Assembly: GCA_029974875.1 (NCBI GenBank)
Contig: JARKQP010000642.1
Coordinates: forward strand, 1 to 7,776
DNA length: 7,776 nt
Reading direction: 5' to 3'
DNA from: Mobilitalea sp.
GTDB taxonomy: Bacteria; Bacillota_A; Clostridia; Lachnospirales; Lachnospiraceae
Part shown: positions 1 to 6,669 of the stretch, in pieces
Numbering within the stretch: position 1 is the first letter of the stretch
Layout of the letters: each line of letters starts with the position of its first letter
Program-made: the position numbers and the translations under genes
Notes under the pieces: generated by a model
Told to the model about the DNA's origin: nothing
The model's input: the letters and a program-made list of their open reading frames with translations, nothing else
Databases searched by the model: none

Positions 1-1
1 T

Positions 2-382
2 TTTGCTGAAGAAATTAAAAAAACGGAAGATGCAGAACAGGGATTAAATGCAGAGACTTATTATTTCATTGACATAATTCCCACAGGCAGCATTACCGTT
101 GACAGATATTTTACTGATCGGAGTGTGTTCATTGACATTGCCTATCATGATAAAAGTGAATTGAATTCTGTTTATTTAGAAAAGTCTTACCAGCTGGATC
201 AACGGATAAGACCTGTTTTCTCATTTGGAAACAGGAATATTACAGTAAAGGATGCAAGCTCTAAGACAGTGGATCATGTTCTGCACTACTCTTTTTCTAT
301 CAGCTTTAGGGATAGCCGGGAAGAGACGCAAGAATATGAGCTGATGGGAGAACTTGAAACAATTATGAAAAAAGGAGAGTGA
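2..382 (+). CDS. Phage tail terminator family protein (DUF6838/XkdJ-like), 5' end outside window
   Basis: The reading frame is open from the first full codon at base 2, so the gene begins upstream; 126 residues are visible. A GTG at 125 is internal and should not be taken as the start, because the residues before it (FFIDI-type segment YYFIDIIPTGS, then RYFTDRSVFIDIAY) belong to the family pattern. The rest has alternating beta-strand character, with a VDHVLHYSFSISFRDS segment followed by YELMGELE, as in DUF6838 proteins encoded just before PBSX-type sheath genes. Family knowledge: these small proteins are assigned as tail terminators, which stop tube growth and form the tail side of the head-tail joint. 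The stop codon is five bases before the sheath ATG, so the two are probably co-translated. The family call is from remembered sequence pattern and gene position; the terminator role is inferred. Confidence 0.8.
   Translation, partial: FAEEIKKTEDAEQGLNAETYYFIDIIPTGSITVDRYFTDRSVFIDIAYHDKSELNSVYLEKSYQLDQRIRPVFSFGNRNITVKDASSKTVDHVLHYSFSISFRDSREETQEYELMGELETIMKKGE
374..377 (+). promoter_or_regulatory. Ribosome binding site deciding the sheath start
   Basis: GGAG within AAAGGAGAG lies 10 bases before ATG 388 but only one base before the in-frame GTG at 379. The spacing excludes the GTG and supports the ATG. Starting at the ATG also gives the N-terminus MSLGLPEINIVFK, which is typical of the sheath family. 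Confidence 0.7.
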
Positions 383-387
383 GAGAA

Positions 388-1458
388 ATGAGCTTAGGCT
401 TACCGGAGATTAATATAGTCTTTAAGACAAAAGGCAGCACTGCCATAGAACGAAGTGCAAGGGGCATTGTGGTTTGCGTATTGAAAGATGATACGGCTGG
501 CGGTCAGATGGTTACAGTTTATAAAAGCGTAGCTGACATTGATTTTACGCATTTTACAGAAGACAACTATAATTTCCTGAAACTGATTTATGAGGGAAGT
601 CCTACTAAGGTGGTGGTAGTGAAACTTGCCACTTCCTCTGAAAACTACAATGCAGCACTTAAGAAGATTAAGGATTTAAAATGGAATTATCTTACCATAC
701 CGGGGATTGTTCCTGCAGATGTGACTATCGTTTCTGCGTGGATTAAAGAACAGAGGGAGCAGAGTAAGAAAACCTTTAAAGCGGTGCTTCCCAATTGCGC
801 AGCTGATCATGAGGGGATTATCAATCTAACTACCAGCTCCGTAGCTTCCACCATTACAGGAAAGACACACACTGCATCTGAATACTGTGCAAGAATCGCT
901 GGTGTGTTGGCAGGATTGTCCTTGGATCGGAGCAGCACTTATTATGTGCTAACAGATATCACGTCTGCAGATGTGCCTGACGATCCGGATGAGCGTATCA
1001 ATGCCGGGGAGCTGATTATTGTATTTGACAGTGAAAAATACAAAATCGGCAGAGGGGTCAACAGCCTTACTACTTTTACCACAGAAAAGAACGAGGATGT
1101 CCGAAAGATTAAGATTGTCGAGGGTATGGACTTGTATCAGGATGATATCAGAGGAACCTATGAGGATTATTATGTCGGTAAAGTAATTAATGATTATGAT
1201 AACAAGCAGTCTTTTGTGGCTGCAATCGGCTCATATCACAAGGAGCTTCTTGGAAATGTTCTGGATAGGAGCTATGACAATACGGTTGCTGTAAATGTGG
1301 AAGCACAGAGAACGTACCTTGAGTCAAGAGGAACAGACACCTCTGAAATGGACGATGCAGCCATTGCAAAAGCCAATACAGGCTCAAAGGTATTTATCAG
1401 CAGCAATGTAAAATTCGTGGATGCCATGGAAGATTTGAACATGGAAGTCAATATGTAG
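388..1458 (+). CDS. xkdK: Contractile tail sheath protein, XkdK-like (356 aa)
   Basis: This protein forms the helical outer sheath around the tail tube and shortens to drive the tube into the target envelope. The N-terminus (GLPEINIVFK, then AIERSARGIV at about 19-28) is the hallmark of PBSX-type sheaths. Residues about 40-90 match the N-terminal domain, about 95-235 the sheath core, and the C-terminal domain carries GRGVNSLTT (221-229), IVEGMDLYQDDIR (243-255), YYVGKVINDYDNK (261-273) and the closing DAMEDLNMEV (345-354). An in-frame GTG at 379 would add three residues, but it lacks ribosome binding site spacing and lies outside the conserved N-terminus. At 356 residues it is a compact sheath, clearly shorter than I recall for Bacillus PBSX XkdK (about 460-470), and close to clostridial versions. 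It is followed 12 bases later by the tube gene, the usual sheath-tube pairing. Confidence 0.95.
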   Translation: MSLGLPEINIVFKTKGSTAIERSARGIVVCVLKDDTAGGQMVTVYKSVADIDFTHFTEDNYNFLKLIYEGSPTKVVVVKLATSSENYNAALKKIKDLKWNYLTIPGIVPADVTIVSAWIKEQREQSKKTFKAVLPNCAADHEGIINLTTSSVASTITGKTHTASEYCARIAGVLAGLSLDRSSTYYVLTDITSADVPDDPDERINAGELIIVFDSEKYKIGRGVNSLTTFTTEKNEDVRKIKIVEGMDLYQDDIRGTYEDYYVGKVINDYDNKQSFVAAIGSYHKELLGNVLDRSYDNTVAVNVEAQRTYLESRGTDTSEMDDAAIAKANTGSKVFISSNVKFVDAMEDLNMEVNM

Positions 1459-1470
1459 GAGGGATGAAGA

Positions 1471-1908
1471 ATGGCAGATACAATCAGAGGCGATAAAACG
1501 CTTTCAGGAACGTGGGGCGAAGTTTGGATTGACGGAGTAAAGGTCTTTGAGATTTCAAAGATTGAGCTTAAGGTTACTGCAAACAGGGAAGATGTTCAGC
1601 TTGGGCTGGATGTGGACAGTAAGCTGACTGGCCTGAAGGGCGAAGGCTCATATACGGTCAAGAAGGTTTACACAAGAGCCAAAGAAATTCTTGATAGCTG
1701 GAAAAAAGGAAAAGATAAGCGTTGCCAGATTATTGCTAAATTAGGCGATCCGGATGCTGTAGGAGAACAGATAGAACGCTGGGCGGTTGATAATGTATGG
1801 CACAATGAACTGCCTGTTGTGAATTGGGAAAAGGGTGGAATCATTGAAGAAGAAACGGGCATTGGATTCACACCGAGTGATATGCAGTGCCTTGATAAAA
1901 TAGCGTAG
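1471..1908 (+). CDS. xkdM: Phage tail tube protein, XkdM-like (145 aa)
   Basis: This is the subunit of the rigid inner tube that the sheath surrounds and through which DNA passes or, in tailocins, which depolarises the target membrane. Residues 12-35 (SGTWGEVWIDGVKVFEISKIELK) form the opening beta-strands, and 50-67 carry the family signature SKLTGLKGEGSYTVKKVY. A KLGDPDAVGEQIERW segment lies at 90-104, and a G-I-E-E-E-T-G-IGFTPSD stretch closes the fold. Length fits the XkdM family (about 145 residues). The start is set by AGGAGGG at 1457-1463, seven bases before the ATG. It lies directly downstream of the sheath gene and upstream of the tail assembly chaperone, as in PBSX and skin. Confidence 0.93.
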   Translation: MADTIRGDKTLSGTWGEVWIDGVKVFEISKIELKVTANREDVQLGLDVDSKLTGLKGEGSYTVKKVYTRAKEILDSWKKGKDKRCQIIAKLGDPDAVGEQIERWAVDNVWHNELPVVNWEKGGIIEEETGIGFTPSDMQCLDKIA

Positions 1909-1924
1909 CATGGAGGTAAAGTAA

Positions 1925-2332
1925 ATGTCAGTAGATAAGACAGCGGTTTTTCAGAAGTTTACACAAAAGGCAATTAAAAGGCTTCAGGAAAAAAAAGTTA
2001 GGAAGTACCGGACATTACATGTTCCAAGTATTGATGAAGATATCAAAATCAGGAATCTTGATTATCCAGAGGTTGTAGAGTGTACGGAAATCGAAGATGA
2101 AAACGATCCGAATGCCGGAGATAAATATTCGGTATATCTTGCGGTAGTTGAGCCGGATTTAAAGGAAGTAGCAAAGCAGCTGAAGGAAGCCGGGGAGATC
2201 GTACAGTATACCGAAGTAACGGATATCTTTGAAATGAGTGAAATAACGGATATTGCTACAGAAATCATGAAATTATCTGGTGTGATTGGAGCTAAGAAAG
2301 TAACGGTTGTTGATGAACTAAAAAACTCATAA
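1925..2332 (+). CDS. xkdN: Tail assembly chaperone, XkdN-like, unshifted (G-type) product (135 aa)
   Basis: This is the 0-frame product of the tail assembly chaperone gene, equivalent in role to lambda gpG: it binds the tape measure protein and prevents its aggregation before the tube polymerises around it. It is an acidic, mostly helical protein. The N-terminal part (QKFTQKAIKRLQEKK, then YRTLHVPSIDEDIKIRNL) and the middle (VYLAVVEPDLKEVAKQLKEA at about 69-88) match the XkdN family (Phage_TAC). The ribosome binding site GGAGGT at 1912-1917 lies seven bases before the ATG. The gene sits between tube and tape measure genes, the fixed place of this chaperone. The stop codon directly follows the slippery sequence described separately; termination here yields the short, presumably major product. 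Confidence 0.9.
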   Translation: MSVDKTAVFQKFTQKAIKRLQEKKVRKYRTLHVPSIDEDIKIRNLDYPEVVECTEIEDENDPNAGDKYSVYLAVVEPDLKEVAKQLKEAGEIVQYTEVTDIFEMSEITDIATEIMKLSGVIGAKKVTVVDELKNS

Positions 2333-2499
2333 CCCAAGATGGGGAGGTATATTTCCTGCACCACTATACTCAAAGGGGTTTCACTCTGGATTATCTTTTG
2401 GGGCTGGGGGTGGAGGAAAGAATGTTTTACATAGCATCAATGGAGAAGGCTCTGGAGGAGCAACGGCGGTTCTTTTCATACAAAGGAGTGATTGAATGA
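1925..2499 (+). CDS. Tail assembly chaperone frameshifted fusion (GT-type), join(1925..2326,2326..2499), 191 aa
   Basis: A -1 shift at the heptamer 2320-2326 fuses 134 residues of the XkdN-like protein to 57 residues read in the -1 frame. The extension begins LITQDGEVYFLHHYTQRGFT and continues with a segment containing LDYLLGLGVEERMFYIASME and KALEEQ, then ends RRFFSYKGVIE. This HY..RG.T...L..L...E..FY.ASME pattern is typical of the T part of such chaperones. The -1 frame has no start codon near its beginning and is closed upstream by TGA at 2311-2313, so the only way into it is a shift between 2314 and 2332. Its TGA (2497-2499) overlaps the tape measure ATG (ATGA), as expected for a coupled gene. 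Family knowledge: the GT form bridges tape measure and tube protein. The frameshift is inferred from sequence; its efficiency cannot be seen. Confidence 0.88.
2320..2326 (+). promoter_or_regulatory. -1 programmed ribosomal frameshift site, A AAA AAC
   Basis: The heptamer fits X XXY YYZ exactly in the reading frame of the chaperone gene: 0-frame codons AAA (2321-2323) and AAC (2324-2326) preceded by A at 2320. After simultaneous slippage both tRNAs re-pair to AAA AAA and reading resumes at 2326 with CTC. It falls within the only window (2314-2332) in which a -1 shift could join the two open frames. Confidence 0.88.
2331..2380 (+). other. Candidate RNA structure stimulating the frameshift
   Basis: Downstream of the slippery site, AACCC (2331-2335) can pair with GGGTT (2376-2380). 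Enclosed is a second helix, GAG-g-TATA (2344-2351, one bulged G) with TATACTC (2365-2371), around a 13-base loop. The outer helix begins four bases after the heptamer, a little close for a stimulator. The pairings are visible, but stability was not computed and alternatives such as CCC with GGG at 2341-2343 exist. Confidence 0.35.
2482..2488 (+). promoter_or_regulatory. Ribosome binding site of the tape measure gene, inside the frameshift extension
   Basis: AAAGGAG lies seven bases before ATG 2496. It is embedded in the last codons of the -1 frame chaperone extension, so ribosomes finishing the fusion product terminate right on the tape measure start. Confidence 0.75.
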
Positions 2500-5027
2500 G
2501 TGTAATAGGCTCAATTAGTATTAAAGATAATGCTTCCTCTGTTTTGAAAAGTGTCAGGCAAGAGCAGACTGCTTTCCGAGAAGATGTTAAGAAAACCAAG
2601 AAAGAGCTTACCTCAACTTGGGATAAACAGTATGAGGCAAAGATAAATACTGCATCGGCTGTAAAAAAGGTCGATGAACTAAAGCAAAAGGTAAATCCTT
2701 TGAAAAAAGGTATTACCGCAATTGTCAATGCAAAAGATGCAGCTACTGCCAAGGTAACAAAAATAAAGAGTGCGATTAAGGGAGTGGCGAAGAAAGTTAC
2801 CACTCCCATTATTAAGCTCAAAGATTCAGCCAGTGCCAGCATTACCAAAGTCACTGGAAAGCTAAAAGCCATCGGAGGAAAGATTTTCTCCCCAATCGTA
2901 AAACTGAAGGATGCCACATCAAAAGGGCTGTCAGCCATTGGAGGAAAGCTTAAGAGCTTGACAAAGAGTGTGGTAGTCCCGGTAACAGCCGTAGCCACAG
3001 CTGCCACAGTTGCAGTGGTTGGAGGTGCTGTTAGTGAAGGGGCAAGCCTAGAGCAGAGTATAGGCGGTGTGGAAACACTGTTTAAGGGAGATGCTGGTGT
3101 TGTAAAGGCAAATGCAGATGCAGCATTTAAAACCGCTGGATTGTCCGCAAATGAGTATATGGAGCAGGTAACAAGCTTTTCTGCATCTCTGTTAAGCAGT
3201 TTAGGAGGAGATACTGCTAAAGCTGCTGGTGTGGCGGATATGGCTATGGTTGATATGGCTGATAACGCTAATAAGTTTGGATCAGATATCGGCTCTATTC
3301 AAAACGCATATCAAGGGTTTGCAAAACAAAACTATACTATGTTGGATAACCTGAAGCTTGGTTATGGCGGTACTAAGGAGGAGATGCAGAGGCTCCTTAA
3401 GGATGCTGGTAAGCTCACAGGAGTTAAGTACAACATGGATAACCTCTCAGATGTATATAACGCTATCCATGCAGTACAAGAGCAGTTAGGAGTAGCAGGA
3501 ACTACTTCAAAAGAGGCAAGTGAAACCTTCAGCGGTTCCTTTGCAGCCATGAAAGCCTCGGCTAAAAACCTTTTAGGCAACATGGCTATAGGCGGAGATG
3601 TAACAGGCTCCATGGAGTCATTGGTAGAGACAGCATCTACATTCCTGTTTAAGAATGCCGTTCCGATGATAGGACGTGTAATTTCCTCGTTGCCAAAGGT
3701 AGTAAAAACCGGAATTACAAACGCTGCTCCTAAAATTAAGGAGGCAGGCGGAGGGATTATAAAAAGCCTTAAGGCTGGCATGATCAGTATCTTACCGTCC
3801 TCTATGAGTGGTATGGTTGATACGCTTTTTGACAGCATGGGAAGTCTGGGGAATGCATTCGTAGCGGTACTTCCACAGCTGACGGCTTTTGGCGGTGGAA
3901 TGATATCAACTATTCAGTCGGTGGTTACTGCGTGTATGCCAGCTCTGATCAGTATTATTTCCACAGTGCAGACGATGCTCCCGGTTATCCTTCCGGTTAT
4001 TCAAACGGTAGTATCTACCATCGGTAATATTATCGCTCAGGCAGCTCCGGTCATAGCCGGACTGGTTCAGGGAATTGGAACGGTAATCACTACGCTGGCA
4101 CCGATATTTCAGACAATATTTTCTTCCATCGGAGAAAAGGTTGGAAGTGTTATTGGGTTTGTCGGAGAGCGAATGGGATTTATTCAAGAGGTAATCGGAG
4201 TGGCAGCCCCATTGATCGGAGACATATTAAGTACGGCATGGGGAGTAATCTCTCCAGTAATGGATATCGCAATTAATGCGTTTAAATTGGTTTTTGCGGT
4301 GGTTCAAAAAGTATTCCCTGGCATTCAATCTGTTATCGAGACGGTATGGGGAATTATTAAACCGATTGTAGAAGGCATCGGAGGGGCATTATCTACAATT
4401 TCCGATGGCTGGAGCTGGCTTGTTGGAAAAGTTACCGGAGAAAGTCCCAAGGGCGATTCAGTCGGGAAGAATGCAAGTGGTGATAACAACTGGAAGGGCG
4501 GTCTGACTTGGGTTGGAGAAAACGGAGCGGAGCTGGTTGATCTGCCAAAAGGCTCAAGAATTCTTCCACATAAAGAAAGCGTTTCGTATGCAAAGAATGC
4601 CACAAATACCAGTGCAGCCAATGTTGTTACCAAAGAAGTGACTCGCTCATCTGCAGGAGGTTCTCCTGTGAAGGCGGTTGCTATGAATCAGAATTCCGGA
4701 AAGGACAATGAAGACAATAAAATCTTATTCCGGATAGAAAAGTACGTCAGTGTAATCGCAGGAATATTTACTCAAAAGGAAGAAGGGTATCAGGCATCTG
4801 CTTCACAAGCTGCAGTACAACAAATTCCCAAGAGGGAGGAAGCAATAGGTATTCCTGCAGGAACTGTTCAGAAGAACAGCCTGACAAAAGAAAGGATAGC
4901 CAGTGCCATTACGCTTACGATTGCAAAAATAGCGGATACGATTATTATTCGTGAAGAGGCTGATATTGATAAGTTAGCAAATGCGGTGGCAAAAAAGGTG
5001 GTAGAGGTTGCGGTAAATATGCCATAG
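2496..5027 (+). CDS. Phage tail tape measure protein (843 aa)
   Basis: The tape measure protein sets tail length and occupies the tube lumen. Residues 1-75 are charged, helical and probably coiled coil (DNASSVLKSVRQEQTAFRED, KKTKKELTSTW). Residues 76-162 form three tandem 29-residue repeats. Residues about 183-365 are the conserved tape measure domain (LEQSIGGVETLFKG, TSFSASLLSSLGGD, then KLGYGGTKEEMQRLLKDAG at 287-305). Residues about 455-545 are strongly hydrophobic with spaced prolines, consistent with membrane-active or lumen-packed helices. A Trp-containing segment (about 582-643) precedes the C-terminal motif WVGENGAELVDLPKGSRILP (672-691), frequent in this family. The end (about 795-843, IADTIIIREEADIDKLANAV) is helical and typical of clostridial tape measures. 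No peptidase or lytic motif was seen. By the usual rule of about 1.5 angstroms per residue the tail would be roughly 125 nm. The gene starts in an ATGA overlap with the chaperone fusion. Equivalent to PBSX XkdO by position. Confidence 0.93.
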   Translation: MSVIGSISIKDNASSVLKSVRQEQTAFREDVKKTKKELTSTWDKQYEAKINTASAVKKVDELKQKVNPLKKGITAIVNAKDAATAKVTKIKSAIKGVAKKVTTPIIKLKDSASASITKVTGKLKAIGGKIFSPIVKLKDATSKGLSAIGGKLKSLTKSVVVPVTAVATAATVAVVGGAVSEGASLEQSIGGVETLFKGDAGVVKANADAAFKTAGLSANEYMEQVTSFSASLLSSLGGDTAKAAGVADMAMVDMADNANKFGSDIGSIQNAYQGFAKQNYTMLDNLKLGYGGTKEEMQRLLKDAGKLTGVKYNMDNLSDVYNAIHAVQEQLGVAGTTSKEASETFSGSFAAMKASAKNLLGNMAIGGDVTGSMESLVETASTFLFKNAVPMIGRVISSLPKVVKTGITNAAPKIKEAGGGIIKSLKAGMISILPSSMSGMVDTLFDSMGSLGNAFVAVLPQLTAFGGGMISTIQSVVTACMPALISIISTVQTMLPVILPVIQTVVSTIGNIIAQAAPVIAGLVQGIGTVITTLAPIFQTIFSSIGEKVGSVIGFVGERMGFIQEVIGVAAPLIGDILSTAWGVISPVMDIAINAFKLVFAVVQKVFPGIQSVIETVWGIIKPIVEGIGGALSTISDGWSWLVGKVTGESPKGDSVGKNASGDNNWKGGLTWVGENGAELVDLPKGSRILPHKESVSYAKNATNTSAANVVTKEVTRSSAGGSPVKAVAMNQNSGKDNEDNKILFRIEKYVSVIAGIFTQKEEGYQASASQAAVQQIPKREEAIGIPAGTVQKNSLTKERIASAITLTIAKIADTIIIREEADIDKLANAVAKKVVEVAVNMP
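2721..2981 (+). repeat. Three tandem 29-residue (87-base) repeats in the tape measure gene
   Basis: Residues 76-104, 105-133 and 134-162 align without gaps, each ending in Pro (TTP, FSP, VVP). Conserved positions are I-(V/I)-x-(A/L)-K-D near the start, a Ser/Thr/Ala-rich turn, then an amphipathic Lys-rich helix (IKSAIKGVAKK, GKLKAIGGKI, GGKLKSLTKS). A weaker unit of about 30 residues (51-80) may precede them. The similarity is at protein level; the DNA copies have diverged. Confidence 0.75.
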
Positions 5028-5036
5028 GAGGGAAGC

Positions 5037-5678
5037 ATGAAGAATAGAAAAATAGAGCTTAGTGCAGATAATCGGAAAGAAGTGATTGTGCTCCCGATTA
5101 ACCCGACAACGGTTGAATTTACGGAAGCACAGCTAAACCAGAAGATAACCCTGTTAAACATAGGGGAGGCGAATTTAAAAGGTAATAGAGGTTTGACAGG
5201 CACGAGCCTGTCAAGCTTCTTCCCTTCCAAAAAATCTCCGTTTTATAAACATGCCAAAAAGAAACCTAAAGAATATGTGGAGCTGCTGAAGAAGTGGAAA
5301 ACCAATAATACGGTAGTCAGGGTAATTGTAACTGACATGGGTGTAAATATGGCAATGCTGATAGATAATCTTACATTTAGCATGAACGAAGGAGATGAAG
5401 ATATTTATTATAAGATTGACCTGTCAGAATACAGAACGCTCAATGTGCCTTCTGTAAAAATCGACACAAAGGTCAAAAGTAACGGTTTAACAGAAAGACC
5501 GAACACTGCAGGAGCAGGAAATACACATACAGTGGTTCGTGGTGATACCCTTTGGGCGATTGCTAAAAAGTATTATGGAAACGGTTCACAGTACACCAAA
5601 ATATATAATGCCAATACGGATAAAATCAAGAATCCGAATCTGATATATCCCGGACAGGTATTGACCATTCCGGGATAG
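5037..5678 (+). CDS. xkdP: LysM-domain baseplate protein, XkdP-like (213 aa)
   Basis: This is a tail protein of the baseplate/hub region, encoded right after the tape measure in PBSX-type modules. Residues 1-about 145 form the XkdP-type N-terminal domain (VIVLPINPTTVEF at 17-29, KKSPFYKHAKKKPKEYVELL at 65-84, VRVIVTDMGVNMAMLIDNLTF at 94-114, IDLSEYRTLNVP at 127-138). A short flexible linker (about 146-163) leads to a canonical LysM domain at 164-212, with THTVVRGDTLWAIAKKYYG at its start, then IYNANTDKIKNPNLIYPGQV and LTIP at its end. LysM binds N-acetylglucosamine-containing glycans. Here it may touch peptidoglycan during penetration or act purely in baseplate assembly; the sequence cannot tell. 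AGGAGG at 5027-5032 sets the start. The coding sequence contains a strong 15-bp hairpin at 5187-5220. Confidence 0.92.
   Translation: MKNRKIELSADNRKEVIVLPINPTTVEFTEAQLNQKITLLNIGEANLKGNRGLTGTSLSSFFPSKKSPFYKHAKKKPKEYVELLKKWKTNNTVVRVIVTDMGVNMAMLIDNLTFSMNEGDEDIYYKIDLSEYRTLNVPSVKIDTKVKSNGLTERPNTAGAGNTHTVVRGDTLWAIAKKYYGNGSQYTKIYNANTDKIKNPNLIYPGQVLTIPG
5187..5220 (+). other. 15-bp RNA hairpin inside the XkdP-like coding sequence
   Basis: The core TTGACAGGC (5193-5201) and GCCTGTCAA (5206-5214) is a perfect 9-bp inverted repeat around the loop ACGA. The stem continues outward to A5187-T5220 with only two G-T wobbles (5192/5215 and 5190/5217), giving 15 pairs without a bulge. It encodes residues 51-61 (RGLTGTSLSSF). 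It is not followed by a T run, so it is not a typical intrinsic terminator. Confidence 0.6.
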
Positions 5679-5688
5679 GAGGAGCGTT

Positions 5689-6669
5689 ATGAAATTATTA
5701 ACCGGAGGAAAGGATATCAGTGAGTTAGTCGAAAGCATAAGCTGGAGCGGAGATACAAAACAGGTGGCAAGAAAAATAAATTTTACGATTGCCAAAAACA
5801 GCAAGGATGCCAGCTTCCCTAAAGTTGTCATAAACGAAGGGGATGAGATCATCATGCGCAATGACTCAAACGAAAATATATTTGGTGGAATTATATTTGA
5901 TATTGATAAGACTGCCAGTTCTAATGTTGTTACTTACTTAGCCTTTGACCTGATGTTCTATGTGAATAACTCGGATGTCAGCAAGGTTTATGAAGGTCTG
6001 CCGGAGAATATCACAAAGGAAATAGCTGCAGAGCTTGGGATTGAATGTGGAGAAATTGCAGCAACTGGAGTTAGTGTATATATGCCATGCTTGGGTAAAA
6101 AGGCATATGAAGGAATTATGATGGCATACACCGCAGCCAGCCGAAAAAATGGTAAAAAGTACATTCCTCTAATACAAAAAGTGAATAAACTGTGCGTGGT
6201 GGAAAAAGGTACACAGTGCGGTGTAGTCTTGAGTGGGGACTACAACTTGACGGATGCCAATTATAAAAGCTCTCTGCAAAGCCTAGTGAACAAAGTCATC
6301 ATAACTGATAAAAATGGGAATGCAGTCAATACCGTTGAGGACAGGGATTCACAGAGCAAGTACGGTACAGTACAGAAGGTATATAAGCAAGAAGATGGGA
6401 AGGATGCAACAGCTGAAGCTAAGAACCTATTGAAAACTACCGAACAATCCGCATCAGTTAATGGCATTCCAAATGATTTCAGAGCGGTATCCGGATATTC
6501 TCTTGTAATTCAGGAGCCGGATACAGGCTTGTATGGAGCTTTTTATATTGAAAGTGATACCCATACCTTTACAAACGGAAAAGCAGAGATGCAGCTAACA
6601 TTAGCTTTTGAAAATATGATGGATGAAATTGAGATTGAAAAAACAGACAAGGAGGGGAAGGATGAGTGA
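5689..6669 (+). CDS. xkdQ: Baseplate hub protein, XkdQ/YqbQ-like (326 aa)
   Basis: This is the probable central hub protein (T4 gp27 / Mu gp44 / P2 gpD type), forming the ring from which the tube starts and to which the spike attaches. Visible family features are ISWSGDTKQVARKINFTI (17-34), INEGDEIIM and IFGGIIFDID (48-73, the hub beta-barrel), YLAFDLMFYVNNSDV (83-97), the helix YEGIMMAYTAASRKNGKKYIP (140-160), the SLVNKVIITDKNGNAV block (198-213), and the C-terminal DTHTFTNGKAEMQLTLAFEN (290-309). Length is near the XkdQ norm of about 325. The start follows AGGAGGAG (5677-5684). Its last eight bases overlap the next gene. The C-terminal tail after 310 is highly charged and probably disordered. 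The exact hub role is inferred from family and position. Confidence 0.9.
   Translation: MKLLTGGKDISELVESISWSGDTKQVARKINFTIAKNSKDASFPKVVINEGDEIIMRNDSNENIFGGIIFDIDKTASSNVVTYLAFDLMFYVNNSDVSKVYEGLPENITKEIAAELGIECGEIAATGVSVYMPCLGKKAYEGIMMAYTAASRKNGKKYIPLIQKVNKLCVVEKGTQCGVVLSGDYNLTDANYKSSLQSLVNKVIITDKNGNAVNTVEDRDSQSKYGTVQKVYKQEDGKDATAEAKNLLKTTEQSASVNGIPNDFRAVSGYSLVIQEPDTGLYGAFYIESDTHTFTNGKAEMQLTLAFENMMDEIEIEKTDKEGKDE

Noticed and set aside
125..382. A complete 85-residue gene starting at GTG 125
   Set aside because: The frame stays open to the window edge and the upstream residues match the same family, so GTG 125 is internal.
2381..3007. 208-residue open frame on the minus strand opposite the chaperone extension and tape measure start
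   Set aside because: Low-complexity Phe/Ser/Leu/Ala composition typical of the antisense of Lys/Ala-rich coding DNA, no recognisable family, and it overlaps two well-supported genes.
3362..3838. 158-residue minus-strand open frame opposite the tape measure
   Set aside because: Antisense shadow of the conserved tape measure domain; no family likeness or separate context.
3978..4003. Short direct repeat of CCGGTTAT in the tape measure gene
   Set aside because: Two copies only, explained by the repeated Pro-Val-Ile codons of the hydrophobic region.
5193..5222. TTGACA at 5193-5198 as a promoter -35 box
   Set aside because: It is one arm of the hairpin, and no TATAAT-like box occurs 16-18 bases downstream.
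5187..5230. Hairpin as an intrinsic terminator
   Set aside because: The bases after the stem (TCCCTTCC) are not a T run, and the hairpin lies within an intact gene.
6623..6664. Upstream ATG 6623 as start of the DUF2577 gene
   Set aside because: No ribosome binding site and a foreign basic N-terminus; ATG 6662 has AAGGAGG at proper spacing.
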